A stretch of 64,000 nucleotides of DNA from contig NC_134029.1 in the NCBI RefSeq assembly GCF_964204645.1, forward strand, positions 1,869,001-1,933,000, written 5' to 3'. Below, piece after piece: positions 34,801 to 46,871 of the stretch. Origin of the DNA: Tubulanus polymorphus. Taxonomy: Eukaryota; Nemertea; Palaeonemertea; Tubulaniformes; Tubulanidae. The first letter of the stretch is position 1; the number at the start of each line of letters is the position of its first letter. The notes under the pieces are model-generated. The model saw nothing but the letters and a program-made list of their open reading frames with translations, was not told the origin of the DNA and ran no database searches. The translations under genes and the position numbers were made by a program.

Positions 34801-37726
34801 GGAGCTTATTTGGTCAATGAATGATTCCCCTCCCAAAAATTAATTGAATAACTTATTCCGTTAAGCAAGTGAGCTTTGCTAAAAATTGAATATAGTGCCA
34901 CAATTTCCGTAAAGGAAATTTATGTACCGGCGGTAGATGTGCTACTACTTTAGTTCACAGAAATTCCGTTATCGTTATCTATAGAGGCAGCACTGCATGG
35001 TCAAGATCTAATACGGCCTCGCTATTCTACTGTGGCATGTGAGGAATATAGATATTGAGGATTACTGTCAAATTTCATTCGCCACTCAGCACTGATTTGT
35101 TTGAAATGAATAAAAGTATTAATATTGAAGCTTAATTCAAGGAGTATCTACTTTGAAGCTGATTTTCAAGCTATTTCTAATAGAACTCTTTGCTCAGCGA
35201 ATGTATTAGCACCCAGTAAAGCGGCAAATTCACATGCCACAGCAAGAATTTAAAGCGAAAGATTATAATAATCAAACCACAGATCATAATAATAAATATC
35301 TTTCTGCTTTACTGACTAAGTAGTTTGCACTTTTCTCGGATCTCACTGGACTAATAGATTTCACTTTTCATCACTCATGCACTAGGATATATTGATTGCC
35401 AAGAAGTGATGTATGCGTGAATTGATGATTATTTGATCTCCAGGTTGAGTCGAAAAGAGTACTACTCTTCAGCACTTTTGAATTAAAAGCGAGCGGAACT
35501 TCATTTTCCATCGTGTGGTGGCATCATGCGCACTGCAGAGTTCGCTGAATCACCGATTTGATTTCTTTCCCATGAAAACAAAAAAACTAACTAGCAGAAT
35601 TTACATGTAAAATATAAACGAACTATATTACAATAAAGTTTGGATACAGAGGAATTTGTACATGTAATCAGCCTCAAAATTTTACAACGACAAAGGCAGA
35701 ATATTTCAGGGTACATTAGATACAACACCTGCTTTTATTTTGGGAATAAAAGGTTTCTTTGAAAACGATCACCTACTTTAAGTAATATTCAAATTTCAAA
35801 GAATTTCTTAACGAGTTTCAGTCTACATAAGAATTTTTATTTCAAAACTATTGAGACTCATTGCTGATAGAAAATAATCTTCAATATAGAGAAATTCATC
35901 ATATCTCAACAGGCACGGATTCAGTGAGGTGCTTTGGATGCTAGAGCGCCGCCACTCTTAAGCAAAACATCCCCATTGGCTAAAATTCTTATTCTAGGGT
36001 TATGATGGGGCAAGAGATGGGTAGAATTTTGATGAATGGGATGATCGAAACAGTACCTTAAATGCTCAGAATGCGTGAACATTTTTCACTACCTTTTCTC
36101 AGTAGAGCACCCCCTTTTTGAAAATCCTAAATCTTCACCTAGGAAGGTGGCTGCCTCCTAAATTTTTCTTCCAGTTGAAATTAAATCCAACCTTCAACAT
36201 TTTTAAAATCAACTCATACAATTCCTTAACGAAACAACTTCTTACATCATTCAACAAAGCTATTTCAAAATATAAGTCGTCACATTGACACCTCACATAA
36301 TTCACCGGCTTTTATATATTCTAAATATCACAGCGCATATATGACAACACTTCATATCTTATTATATTAGACTTAAAGGATTTATCAAGGTTACATTATA
36401 CAATATGTCATAGTTTAACCTTTCAGTTAAGCCGTGAAATCAATCCACTTATCACTGTCACTGGTGATAATTGATACTGCGGTTATTGAAATAGACAGAA
36501 TTGATGCCGTTTGACCACGGACTCGAGTCCCTGGTTTTACATAACATAAACTGTAATAAAGTTTCGAAAGTGAAGCGTGCAGAGTTTAGAATTCACAACA
36601 ACGCGATCAAATTTCACTGACTTCACGATATCACATCAAAGAATATCAAACAGCACATGATTTTCGCTAAATACAAGCGCCACTCCCTATCAGTCTTAAT
36701 TACAGCCGTACTCATCATTTAAATCTGTATCACTTCATCTTATTGCAAATACATGTGCAAAATATAAGTTCGAATTTATGAAGAACCTTTAGTAAATTTG
36801 TGACAAAGAGTCATTCCCGTATCATTTACAACAGAGGAAGACGATATAATGAAGAATATGTGAAGAAATTAAAACTCAAATTATCTAAATAAGTATCATA
36901 ACCTTATTTACAGTAAACAACTGAAAACTAAATGAGATAAATCAATGCCTTTGAGATACGATTTAAATAGAGTCAAGGGCCATTCATAAATACGCGTACA
37001 CAAAATTCTGCAATTCAAAGCCTAACATTATGTACAAATAGAAAAGTGACTAATTTCAACTTAATTCAGCCATGGATGTGTATGTACTTAATGAATGACC
37101 CCCTTATACAAATACCGTATTGAATCTAAAAACCTTTCCGTTTAATCAGTTACAAGTCATTTAAATAATCCCTTTCCATATATGAAGTATTTAATGATGA
37201 AATTGTATGACATTTATACAGAGTGAAAAGTGAATAGTAGTCAGTCATTGTAGAATGAATGAATGGACTTGTTACAACTGTGTTCATTTGGGAGACTTGA
37301 GTCGACTGACTCTTTATCCGTCGTTCATGGTGACTCTGTTAAACCAGTCATGACCGAGCGAACCGGCTCAAGAGGGTCAGTTCGCTCAGCCAGTTCGATA
37401 TGAATCGATACGCTGAAGAAAACTTCAGAGTAATAGGAGTAATACTGGGAGCAGCCATATCGATAGTGACGGAATATATTGTATTGAGATGAAGCATCAG
37501 TTTACTCAGTCAGCCAAACAAACACAACTAATATCAATAACAGAAATTACAATTGAGAAACTACTTGATCGAGCTCTAAAAATTCTTGTGCGATTCTAAC
37601 ACGAAATCAGTACACAGGAGTCTGGATAATAGTATTTAACACATCATTACATTAATGACTAAATAAAATTCACATAAAATAAACAATGACAACAGTTGAA
37701 TTGACGAGCGTTGAGAGCGAGTGGAT
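31801..37726. other. Non-coding region and long 3' flank of the PAR-bZIP gene
   Basis: No gene was recognised. A 13-base inverted pair (35030-35042 and 35230-35242) encloses about 190 bp. A decayed TIR copy sits at 36977-37103. The stretch near 31800-32090 is GC-richer than its surroundings and has a 93-codon frame with no recognisable homology. The right part is probably the 3' UTR of the bZIP gene, whose stop is at 37727. Confidence 0.45.
36977..37103 (-). repeat. Decayed TIR element, family 2
   Basis: The ends GGGCCATTCATAAATACGCG and ...TTAATGAATGACCCCC resemble the terminal repeats of the elements at 8395, 38369 and 57002, but the interior is not alignable by eye. It is likely an old copy or a relative. 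Confidence 0.45.
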
Positions 37727-40700
37727 TTAACCCTCGTATTTAGCCAGCCTGACCTTCAGAGAAGCGTTTTCCTTTCGGAATTTCTCCAACTGCGATTTCA
37801 AGCCGCTGTTTTCTTTCTCGAGGAATTGAGCCCGCAGCACAATTTGATTCTCTTTGATTCTGCGAGCGTCTCGCGATCGTTTCGCTGCAATGTTGTTTTT
37901 CTTGCGTCGACTCCAGTATTTGTCGTCCTTCAGATCTTCAGGCACAAAAATCTTAAAATAAATCAAAGAGAAACTCCGCATTTGAAGATTCATTGAAACT
38001 ACAACAGTTTAATCACAGCTGTTATCAGGTGAAAAATTGATAAAGCACACAGAATATAACAAGATATACTTCACAAGTTTCATACCAACTACGATGACAA
38101 TTTGGCGCTGGTCAAACTAACCCGGAGCGGACCCGAATCAAATTTGGAACACGTCTAATAAGAGAACGCTTTCACACGTGAATCATTCATGTGTTACTAT
38201 AATGCTACCACGCTGTGCCAAGTGAGGCGAGTCACTCGCAGAACCAGTTAGCATTCATAAGAAATAATTTGACACAGGCCTGGTCCAACGTTTTGGCCCA
38301 ATTTGGCACAGTGTGAATGGTTGGCCTGTGTCAAAAATGCGCGTGTGATCGCGGCTACAAATACTATAGGGATCATTCATTTATAACGTACGCATGATAT
38401 TTGATATTTTCCACCCTGTACGCAAATTTTTTTGCCATTTTTTCATATACATTAAGCATTACAGTTCGCAATTGCACTTACCCCTCCCCTAATTAGTACA
38501 TAATAAAGGGATGATCTCATATTCATTACGTGAAAAATGTTGTGGATTCTAAAAATCGATTTCATTTTTACCTTCCTTGATTTTTTCACCATTGGCTGTG
38601 GCTTCAGCTCATCGGGAGAAAAATGCCTCCTACGTGGGTCGAAATCTTGGCCTACACGAGAAACACGATGAAATAAACTTCAAATGGCAATGATGATTTA
38701 TCCAGTATTAAAACTCAATATTTGATGAATAAACACAGCTGAAAGCAAGCTTAACTAGATCACAGAAGCTGAACTTGTTTTTGCATCATACAACAAAATT
38801 TTCGTTCAAATTTAGCGAAATACTTTAAGGTTCAATAGCGCATTTTAGGCGACATTGCAACATGCAAATATACTTGTAGCAAAAAAAGCTTTCTTACATT
38901 TTCAATCACAGCTACGGGCCTTAATCATGTTTACAGAAAAACATTGACAACTAAAATCCAAGTTTATTTTGATTTTTGTCACTTTCTTTCATGAACTGAA
39001 TCACTAAAAATCTGTCAAAACTGTGCATCGAGACTGAAATAAAATGACTGCGAAGAAACTATCGCCAAACGTGAAAACACCAGTTTCTTCAATCTAGTCA
39101 TAATCTAGGATGAAATATATTTGATGCAGAATCAAACTACGAGGGATTTACAATTAATAGCACAGTAGCAGAAGAAACCTTTATATAAAACTCACAATCC
39201 AGGTGAATATCTTCTGGCTGATGTGGAGGAGTCCATGAACCTAGGAGCCAGATTTAAAATATTACCGTACGTACCAAACCATGGTACGACGCATTCTGGC
39301 CAATGATTATTAATTGTTTTTGGTAACATTTCACTGTCTTAGCTCCATGTGAAGCCGATGTCTAATTCGTCGTCAATGAAATGAACTTAGAGTATTTAGT
39401 AGCATACCTGGAACTGTAGCCAGAGCCAAATCATGGGCTTGAATGTCGTAATCTGGTGATTCTGATCTCGCTGGTGAAACATGTGGACTCTGAATAGGAG
39501 TCTGCTGCTGCAGCTGAGTTTCTACTGGTTTATCATCTTCCACAACTACAGAAATACAAGATTATGGACTTTGATGAAAACTGTTAGTGCAGACTGGATA
39601 TTCTCTCTACCCGGATACATCCCCTCCAACAATTTTCTACTTGGATACATCCCCTCCAACAGTTCCCTACCTGATACAATCTGCAGCCTGAAACAATCCC
39701 CTCAAAAATGTCTAATGCTTGGTGTAGGACTATTTTCAATTAAAAATGTCTTAAGGTGAAGTTCTGAACACATATATACTCTGGATATGAGCATAAATAG
39801 GAATAATAATGGAATATCTAATGTTTGAGGGGTTGCAGAGAGCTGGGGGGAGGTAAGAATTTCCATCTTACAGACATTCCAGTTCAAAGAAAAATCCCTA
39901 AATAATAAATTGTGATAATGAGTGATAATTTAGGCCTACCTGGTCGTGGTGATGAATGAAGACTTGATTGCGGAGATGGAGTTTGATCGAGGAGCAGTCT
40001 GGGAGGAGAACTGATACCAGTACTATCATCAAGACTGCTAGCATCTAACATATCATACGTATCCAATCCGTTAAAACCCTTTAATTGTTCATTGTTATTC
40101 AAACCGTTCTCGTGCAAGAACTCGTCGAGATCCATATATTCAAATTTGAAATCATCTCCGTCGAAAGGGATTGTTTTATCCCACAATGTCGGCCCGAGGA
40201 ACGCAGCCGACGCATCGTATATTCCACTTTCACCTTTGTTCTTCTTATCTGGAAAACGATTAAGTCATAATGACACAAGTTCTTCGGTTTAAAACAGTTC
40301 ATTTTCAAGCCTCTAAAATGATTGCAGGGGATCGTAATTGCAGCACAGCACTGCCACACTCTACACTAACATACTGTAATCTTGGTTTTTATCTAGTTTT
40401 GTTGTATCTGGCCCATTTATTACATTTTGAAGGTAGGTCTGATATGAAAAATATTCTCGCAGCTTTGACATGAGTGGCTTAGAATGGGACCACAAATTGC
40501 TTAGCTTTTAGTCGAGTTACATGTAACTTGTAACATTATATATGATGGGCAGTCAGCCCCTGATATTGCATATAACCTTTCATCTCAATCTGGAAAAAGT
40601 GAAATATGAGTGAAATCCCAGTTCTTCATAATGAAACGTAAGTGAATATTTGTAACGCCCTGTAACACCTGTAACACTATATGAAACACTAGTACATGAG

Positions 40701-41197
40701 TAGCTTTGAATTGAAATATGTTTGAGAAATAGGATCTGAAGATGTCATCTAAAAACTAAAATATCTTTTTGGGGCCCAAATGGATGTGTCACATTCATTA
40801 TCACGGGTTACATGCAGCAGAAAAAGGGTTAACACCAACCGATGTTCTAAAGGTCACACCACTGGTAGTAGAGGTGATTTTTATGCTGTTGTTATATTTC
40901 TATAAAATTGTATACAATTTGTTACAATAAACACCAACTTCTATTCAATACTTTGTATTTACATGCACGCATAATATAATAATATAATCGATTGATGAGG
41001 TGAACATAATAACGTATTGTCATGATGAAAATAGGAAGTGCCCTTGAAAGTGGATATTTTGCCAATCAAAATTTTGGATTGAATTTTTAGGAAGGTACTT
41101 TACCTTCGTTCGGCTCTGGTGCCTTTAACAGATCCGGATTTTCGAGTAGTGTCTTCAGTATTAAACTGCCACCAAAACCTGCTCCAGCCTGATCCAT
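37727..41197 (-). CDS. HLF: PAR-bZIP transcription factor (HLF/TEF/DBP group)
   Basis: Exons (minus): 41197-41104, 40248-39940, 39545-39408, 39240-39196, 38651-38572, 37951-37727 (stop TAA); 296 residues, like vertebrate HLF. N-terminal part: [16 protein letters not shown]. Transactivation/PAR region: [43 protein letters not shown]. The C-terminal bZIP spans about 224-293: basic region [20 protein letters not shown], then leucine-zipper heptads. These factors bind palindromic TTAYGTAA sites as dimers and, in vertebrates and flies (Pdp1), serve circadian and metabolic outputs; that role is inferred here. The 45-base exon 4 is small but in phase. Animals outside vertebrates usually have one gene for the HLF/TEF/DBP set, so the symbol marks the group, not one-to-one orthology. 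Confidence 0.96.
38268..38335. repeat. 13-bp inverted repeat
   Basis: TTTGACACAGGCC at 38268-38280 and its exact complement at 38323-38335, with 42 bases between. It lies just left of the TIR element at 38369, inside the bZIP intron. Confidence 0.75.
38369..38517 (-). repeat. TIR element, family 2, copy 2
   Basis: About 149 bp in the last intron of the bZIP gene. The ends are GGGATCATTCATTTATAACG and its approximate inverse, and the core TCATATACATTAAGCATTAC is shared with 57002-57156 and, inverted, with 8395-8558. ATA flanks both ends and may be the target duplication. Confidence 0.75.
39608..39681 (+). repeat. 30-bp tandem repeat in bZIP intron
   Basis: Two full units (39608-39637, 39638-39667) sharing GGATACATCCCCTCCAACA, followed by a partial third. 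It lies between bZIP exons 2 and 3. Confidence 0.85.
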
Positions 41198-42159
41198 TTC
41201 TGTGCGACTTACAGTAGCAAATAGCAAGAACGTATCTTCTATCTTTCACGCAGTGCCAATGTATGCATGTATACAAACAGCTTCGACCTAGATCTACTAC
41301 ACGTCACTCCAACCTGCATGTTCGTTCACAGTCCTGAAAAACAAACACTCGGGTTCGAATCCCAAACAATCGCGTTAGTCTAGTTATGCGCGAATTGTTT
41401 TGAGTTTTGTTTTGAAGTTCATACCTAATAACTCAATAAATCATGGAATTCTAAAAGTATCTAAGAATGAATTAACGTTGCATATACGTTTAAATATACC
41501 GTATTTTTCTTTATTATCATGCTTTTACGTGGTTTTGAGGTTTGGGAACGAATAATAGCCATAAGTCCACCGCTGTCACATGGATTCACGCGTGAGACGT
41601 ACTACAATCAATACGGGTTCGAATCCAGTTCACGCGCAGCAAGCTGCGGCCTGGCCCGTTCAAATGTGTTCTTTCATGGAGAAATAATGTAAACATGTAT
41701 TATGACGACGATGTTTCTGTTTCTAATCGTAGGACGTTCACTTCGGTTAGGGTCGAATCATGATTTGTTTAGTCGGGTTCGTCGATAGCTTCGATCGAAT
41801 GAAACATTTTGTCTATAAGTTTTGCCATGTAAATCGGAAATAAACCAGAAAAATTAATGATAGACTAGCACATTAGTCTTTTTTCGTATAAAATCAGTAG
41901 CCCGGCCCCATTCACTAAATTAATTCGCTAGAGATGAGTCCGGATCGATCCCGATTAGGTTTCGCATGATTTCAGGGACATCTGGCAGAGAACTCCGCCT
42001 CTCCTCAAAACTTTCGCGAATAAGATAAAATATCTGGGAAATTCAATCCACGCTCCACTATTTAAGAAAATCCACGGTCCTTCTAAGCGTAGAAAATATA
42101 ACAAATAGACACAAATAATAGATTTTTAGGTTACCAACAACTGTGTCCTAAAAGAACCA
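41198..42159. other. Intergenic, bZIP upstream / H1 downstream
   Basis: Holds the 5' flank of the bZIP gene (minus strand) and, at its left edge in transcription order, the 3' flank of H1. No gene or repeat was recognised. A 5' non-coding exon of the bZIP gene could lie here but could not be placed. Confidence 0.4.
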
Positions 42160-42165
42160 TTTATT
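42160..42165 (-). terminator. Poly(A) signal of H1
   Basis: AATAAA on the minus strand about 300 bases after the H1 stop. No histone 3' stem-loop (GGCTCTTTTCAGAGCC type) was found after the stop, so polyadenylation is the likely 3' end. Confidence 0.5.
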
Positions 42166-42464
42166 AACAATTACCCAATATATTACAAAATGATACACTT
42201 ATAACTTTATATTCCACTTATTTCACATCCCAATACTTAGTATTGATAGTTCTGATGAGAACCCCTCCGAATGAGATTCACCAAAATTACTTCCAAATTG
42301 GGTCTAATTCCTTGAAAATTGCACGTACTTAATAGGACACCTATTACACGTAAAAAATATAAATTCTAAAAGTAACTAGTTACATTATTGTTATATATAC
42401 ATTGATATTTACAAGATATGATACACAAATGCTTTCACGTTCCCAAAGTTTGAAAAGTTTATAT

Positions 42465-43219
42465 TCACTTCTTCCTTGCAGCTTTAGCTGGTTTCTTAGC
42501 TGCTTTTTTAGATTTAGAAGCAGCCTTTTTTGCTGCAGGTTTTTTAGCCTTCTTCGGCGATTTTGTGGCTACCTTTTTGGTGGGTTTCTTCGCTTTAGGC
42601 TTCGGTGCCTTTTTGGCGGCAGGCTTTTTTGCTGCGGGTTTCTTTGCCACCTTCTTTTTCGGTTTATCTTCCTTCGAATCTGATGGCAATTTAAATGAAC
42701 CCGAAGCGCCTACACCTTTCATTTGTACAAATTTCCCATGAACAACTCCATTTTTCAGCGCCAGTTTGACATATGTATTACATTTATCATCAACTTTGTA
42801 ATTAGCTTTAATGTATTTGATAATTGCCTGACGCGAAGAACCTGAAAATAAAAATCAGAAAACCTTATATTCAAATTCATTTTCTAAATTCACTAACATC
42901 TTCAATTTGTTTGTAATTAAAATTTATTCATTTGAAAGTACAAGAATTAAAATGTTTTTCCTTTTTTTCCATTGTTTAAATTCAAACTAAATATATCTTT
43001 ATAACCATTTAATCAAAACGCATCAATTGTTACAATCATTGTTTAAAATTAAAAAAAGGATATTTTGAAAAAATCTTTACCTGAACGTTCTTTCAATGAA
43101 GTAATTGCTGCCCTTATCATATCTCCATATTTCGGATGGTCCGCGGGTTTAGTTGCCTTTTTAGGTTTTGCCGCCTTTTTCGGGGATTTGGTTGGTGTAG
43201 CGTCACCTCCGTCCGTCAT
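42465..43219 (-). CDS. Linker histone H1 with one intron (H1.0-like)
   Basis: Exons (minus): 43219-43081 and 42841-42465 (stop TAA); 171 residues. Short basic N-tail (1-26), then the winged-helix globular domain (about 27-100) with [29 protein letters not shown] and the typical [12 protein letters not shown] wing. The tail is almost only Lys, Ala and Pro (repeated KKPAAKK units). H1 binds the nucleosome at the DNA entry/exit site and compacts chromatin. The intron splits the globular domain in phase 1 (Gly codon). Most animal replication-dependent H1 genes lack introns and use a stem-loop; this one has an intron and a poly(A) signal, so a replication-independent H1.0/H5-like variant is likely. 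The Arg/Phe-rich frame on the opposite strand at 42402-42683 is a shadow. Confidence 0.95.
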
Positions 43220-46200
43220 TTTAGTTGTAGTTGATGATGAGAAGAATGAACAGTATAGTGAAGTATCGTGACTAGCAGACGCTCGCTCTACTATTAGAAC
43301 TCTCGCTAGTAGCGCTCAACGTTAACATACTACGATTGCCGACGCGAATGTAACGTCGCACGCTAGCTAGCTCGAGCGCTGTAAAATGTCTGTTACCGTG
43401 TTACCGATTGTGCTAGCATACACAATTCCAGACACTTTTTCGGCGTTCTCTTTTAACCGGCGCCAGACGAAACTCTCCGCAACGGACGGAAGAGATCTGA
43501 TACTTTGATATTTCAAGCGTTATTCGAATCGTCATCGCCATTTAACGACGAATTAGGCGATATTTATGCAATGTTTACGATAGAGATTTTGGTGATTTCG
43601 ACAAAGCGACGCGTCATTTGTAGCGATCGAATTTCGATCAGAAATCCTATGAGTGAAAAAAGTCACACCGAAAACCATTCCATAAGTCGCGACTGGTCTC
43701 GATAGTTGCCGGTGAACCCAAACAAAAATATCGCCGTTTTCTCTGAGAACATGAACACAAACTTCCCCAAGCGCCATATTACTCAATTAACTACACTTCT
43801 CACAAATCGCAGTTTTTTCCTACTTTGCCGAATTTTTGTCGACTTTTGCTTTTGGTTAACAGCTATAAGGGTAATTCATTGATTAGAAGCCTTAAAGACG
43901 ACAGAAGGCTGACTTTGGGTGGTCCATAACAAAATGATTTATTTTTGTGGATATCGGTTTGCTTCGTTGGAAAATGGCGTCGTTTACCGATACACCGTCA
44001 GATAAAGGCGAAGGGTTGATTTGAAAAATCCAAAATTTCCTAATGATTGGACCCGGCAATATTTAGTATTTAGTATCAGATGAAAGCTAAAAAGAAGAGC
44101 TTTATTATGCCATAAATCTTGTATCAATTTGACGATTGACTGCATAGAAAATCAGCCAGCAAATTTCTGCTTCGTGAACGTCATTGTGCGAGTAAATTTA
44201 TGCAGCCAATTGCGTACTTGGAAGCGATTCAAACTGAAATTTCGGACCCGAATAACTCATCACTGACTCGTCGAATCTACTCTATATTTTGTCCAATTAT
44301 CATTTGAGTTCCCCATCTTCGATGAAAATTAGCATTAAGCTTTTTCGTCTTGTCTAAGATACTTTAATTTGGGGTTGAATTTAGCCTTTTGAAAATTACA
44401 TAGTAAGAACGAACAACGCCAGGTGCCGCATAGAATGTTGTTTTGGTTTTTCCTTTTTAACAATATCTATGGACAATAGTTTTCATTAATTAAGTCCCTG
44501 AAAATGTGGAAATTAGAAAGATAACTTCTATTACGCTAGGATGAACTCATACATGCATGTGGCGAGACCGGTCACTCTTTCCAGTGTTCTAGACCTTTAC
44601 GAAAGCACGTCGCGCGGCCATGCAGGTTTCACACTCTGTAAGCTTGCATTCAATGCCAGTTTTTTGCACCTTTTCAAATGAATCAATTTCAACTTCATAA
44701 GATTAAATATATGTATCCATTATCACTGTGTTTCTTGTATCAAGTGGGCGACCGATCGCGCCGCCTTTCATTGAGTGAAAATATACATGTTTTGAATTAA
44801 TTGGCAAGTACCAAAATCATAGTATATCCTTTCGTGTACAACAGAAAGGCAAAAATGAAAGAATCATCGCAAACAAAATATTTTACTTTTTATTTTTCAT
44901 TTTACACCTGCTTCATTGAATTTGATGCAGAATAATTGAAAATTTGATACCTATTTTATGAAAACTGTTCAGAAATATGAAGTTATAACATAAATTTGTG
45001 CGCAAAATGGTTTTCCTCCCCGGGGCGAATCCAAAGGGAGAGCGAAGGGGGTGCCCCTTAGATGTCAAGTTGCCGTGAGAAGTTTAAGGGAAAATGAAAA
45101 ATATTTACTAACTTTAGAATATCAACTGATACTAAGAAATTTGGAATTCATAAGCATGTTCTCTGGTAATCTCCAAAAATCCTTTTCGATTATCCTATTT
45201 AGGGTGTACCCCTCCCCGAATCAGATCCTAGGTCCGCCTTGAGTCTATAGAAAACCGTATCATTCAAAAACTAAGTGATTGATTGAAATAATAAAATGCA
45301 ATTCTTGTTTAGAGATTCATGCAATTGTTGATTTTCCCGCCGGCGCGAAATGATCCTTACAGCGCGTCTCGCGTCCAACCAGGGCTTATTGGCGGGAAGA
45401 GACAACCAGACCTCGTGCTGTGGAAATTCTCGCGCATGTATTTGGTTTTTGAGAAAAATCTTTCTGGAAAACCAGGAACAGGTTCAGACGGTATAGCACC
45501 GTTTAGGTACGGGCTACACCGTCGCGAAAATTCCATGCCCTCTTTCATCTTTTTTTATCCCCAAAGTAACAAGGGCACATTTATAAAGTCGTCCCTTTTA
45601 ACCCCAAATGTAGAAAAGGGCACATTTTTACAAGACGAGAGATTTTTCAACAAAAAGGCATAGCATCTTCAGGATTTCATCTTTTTTTTGCCTGGGAACT
45701 ACATCTTAATGCAGTAAATTGTCTAGAAAGCAATCAACTTGTAGGACTGCATTCATTGCTTGTAGATTGCACGAAAAAGCAGTAAATTTCTACAATATTT
45801 GCCTTCGTTGGGCGTGGATCGTGCCCTTTTTTTAAAGTTGTGCTACCCTCAACAGGTCCCAAGACCTACCCCTGAAACTGTATTAATCACGGGGGTGGCT
45901 TAGACAGACTCTTTCCTTCTATCATAACATTTGTGACCACTTAGAGCCATTCTCTTTAGATTAATCTGGATGTATCCGGATACGTAAGATAAATCAGTCT
46001 GTGGTAGTTTGAATATCCTTAAGGGGGTAAAACCAATCGATATCATCTCTCGAAATACAAAAAAATACTTAGTCATTATTTTATTCAACACAGTGTACAT
46101 AACACGCATGATAAACATAAACTCTTGATACATAGATATGATACAATCATGAATCCACAGAACCCAATAAGCGGGAACCCGAGTAACTGATCATCAATTA

Positions 46201-46871
46201 CCTAATTATAGATTAAGACCAAATTTGGTAGACGTTTATCACATTTAATTTCTCGGTGGAATTTAAAATCATCACATATTCATAAGTATAAAACAAGCAG
46301 CGACATTATTTTGTCCTCCTAAAATATATATATATAACTTCCTATCGACTATGATAAAAATAAAGAATCCAGGAGGGTGAATTCGTAACTTTGCTCTAAT
46401 TTAATAGTTTGCTGCTTAAAGTATCTTTTAGCTACATCTCAATGAGGTGAGGTTTGATCGATGCTTAATCTAGCGAGACATCATTCACCATTCCAAGAAC
46501 ATTTACACCGACAGTATTTTTCTAACATAACAGACATCCATATTGTGACCATTTATTTTTTTTTCTTTCTCCATTTTTTACAAGCGGATACAACGATCAC
46601 CTACACATTATATCCTGGTTTTCCATTCTTTACAACTTCCAAAAATCTTGTTCGCCAATCTTTAATTCTTATTCAAAGTCCTTAGTTTCTGGTGTATATA
46701 TATATATATATACATTTATAATGTCAACGTAAAATATATAATAGTTTGTATATAACAACATTTCGTTGCTAACATATCAAAATATACATAGCTACGCATT
46801 ATATTTTCTGGTACAAAAAATAAATATATAACGTGGATATAAATGTTCTAATCTATTGCAGTTTATCACAG
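43220..46871. other. Intergenic between H1 and STARD5
   Basis: The first ~280 bp (43220-43500) are CpG-rich and probably the H1 promoter. Beyond that there is no recognisable gene. A diverged tandem pair sits at 45559-45637 and TA microsatellites at about 46328-46336 and 46695-46712. A plus-strand 114-codon frame at 45319-45663 overlaps the tandem pair and has no family motif. Confidence 0.45.
45559..45637 (+). repeat. Diverged tandem duplication
   Basis: Two ~35-bp units (45559-45591, 45602-45637) begin CCCCAAA and share AAGGGCACATTT. This looks like a piece of an older repetitive element. Confidence 0.7.

Noticed and set aside
37721-37996. Plus-strand frame opposite the bZIP exon
   Set aside because: Antisense shadow of the basic-zipper coding exon.
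42402-42683. 93-codon plus-strand frame rich in Arg, Phe and Leu
   Set aside because: Antisense shadow of the Lys/Ala-rich H1 tail.
45319-45663. 114-codon plus-strand frame
   Set aside because: Overlaps a diverged tandem duplication, with no recognisable domain.
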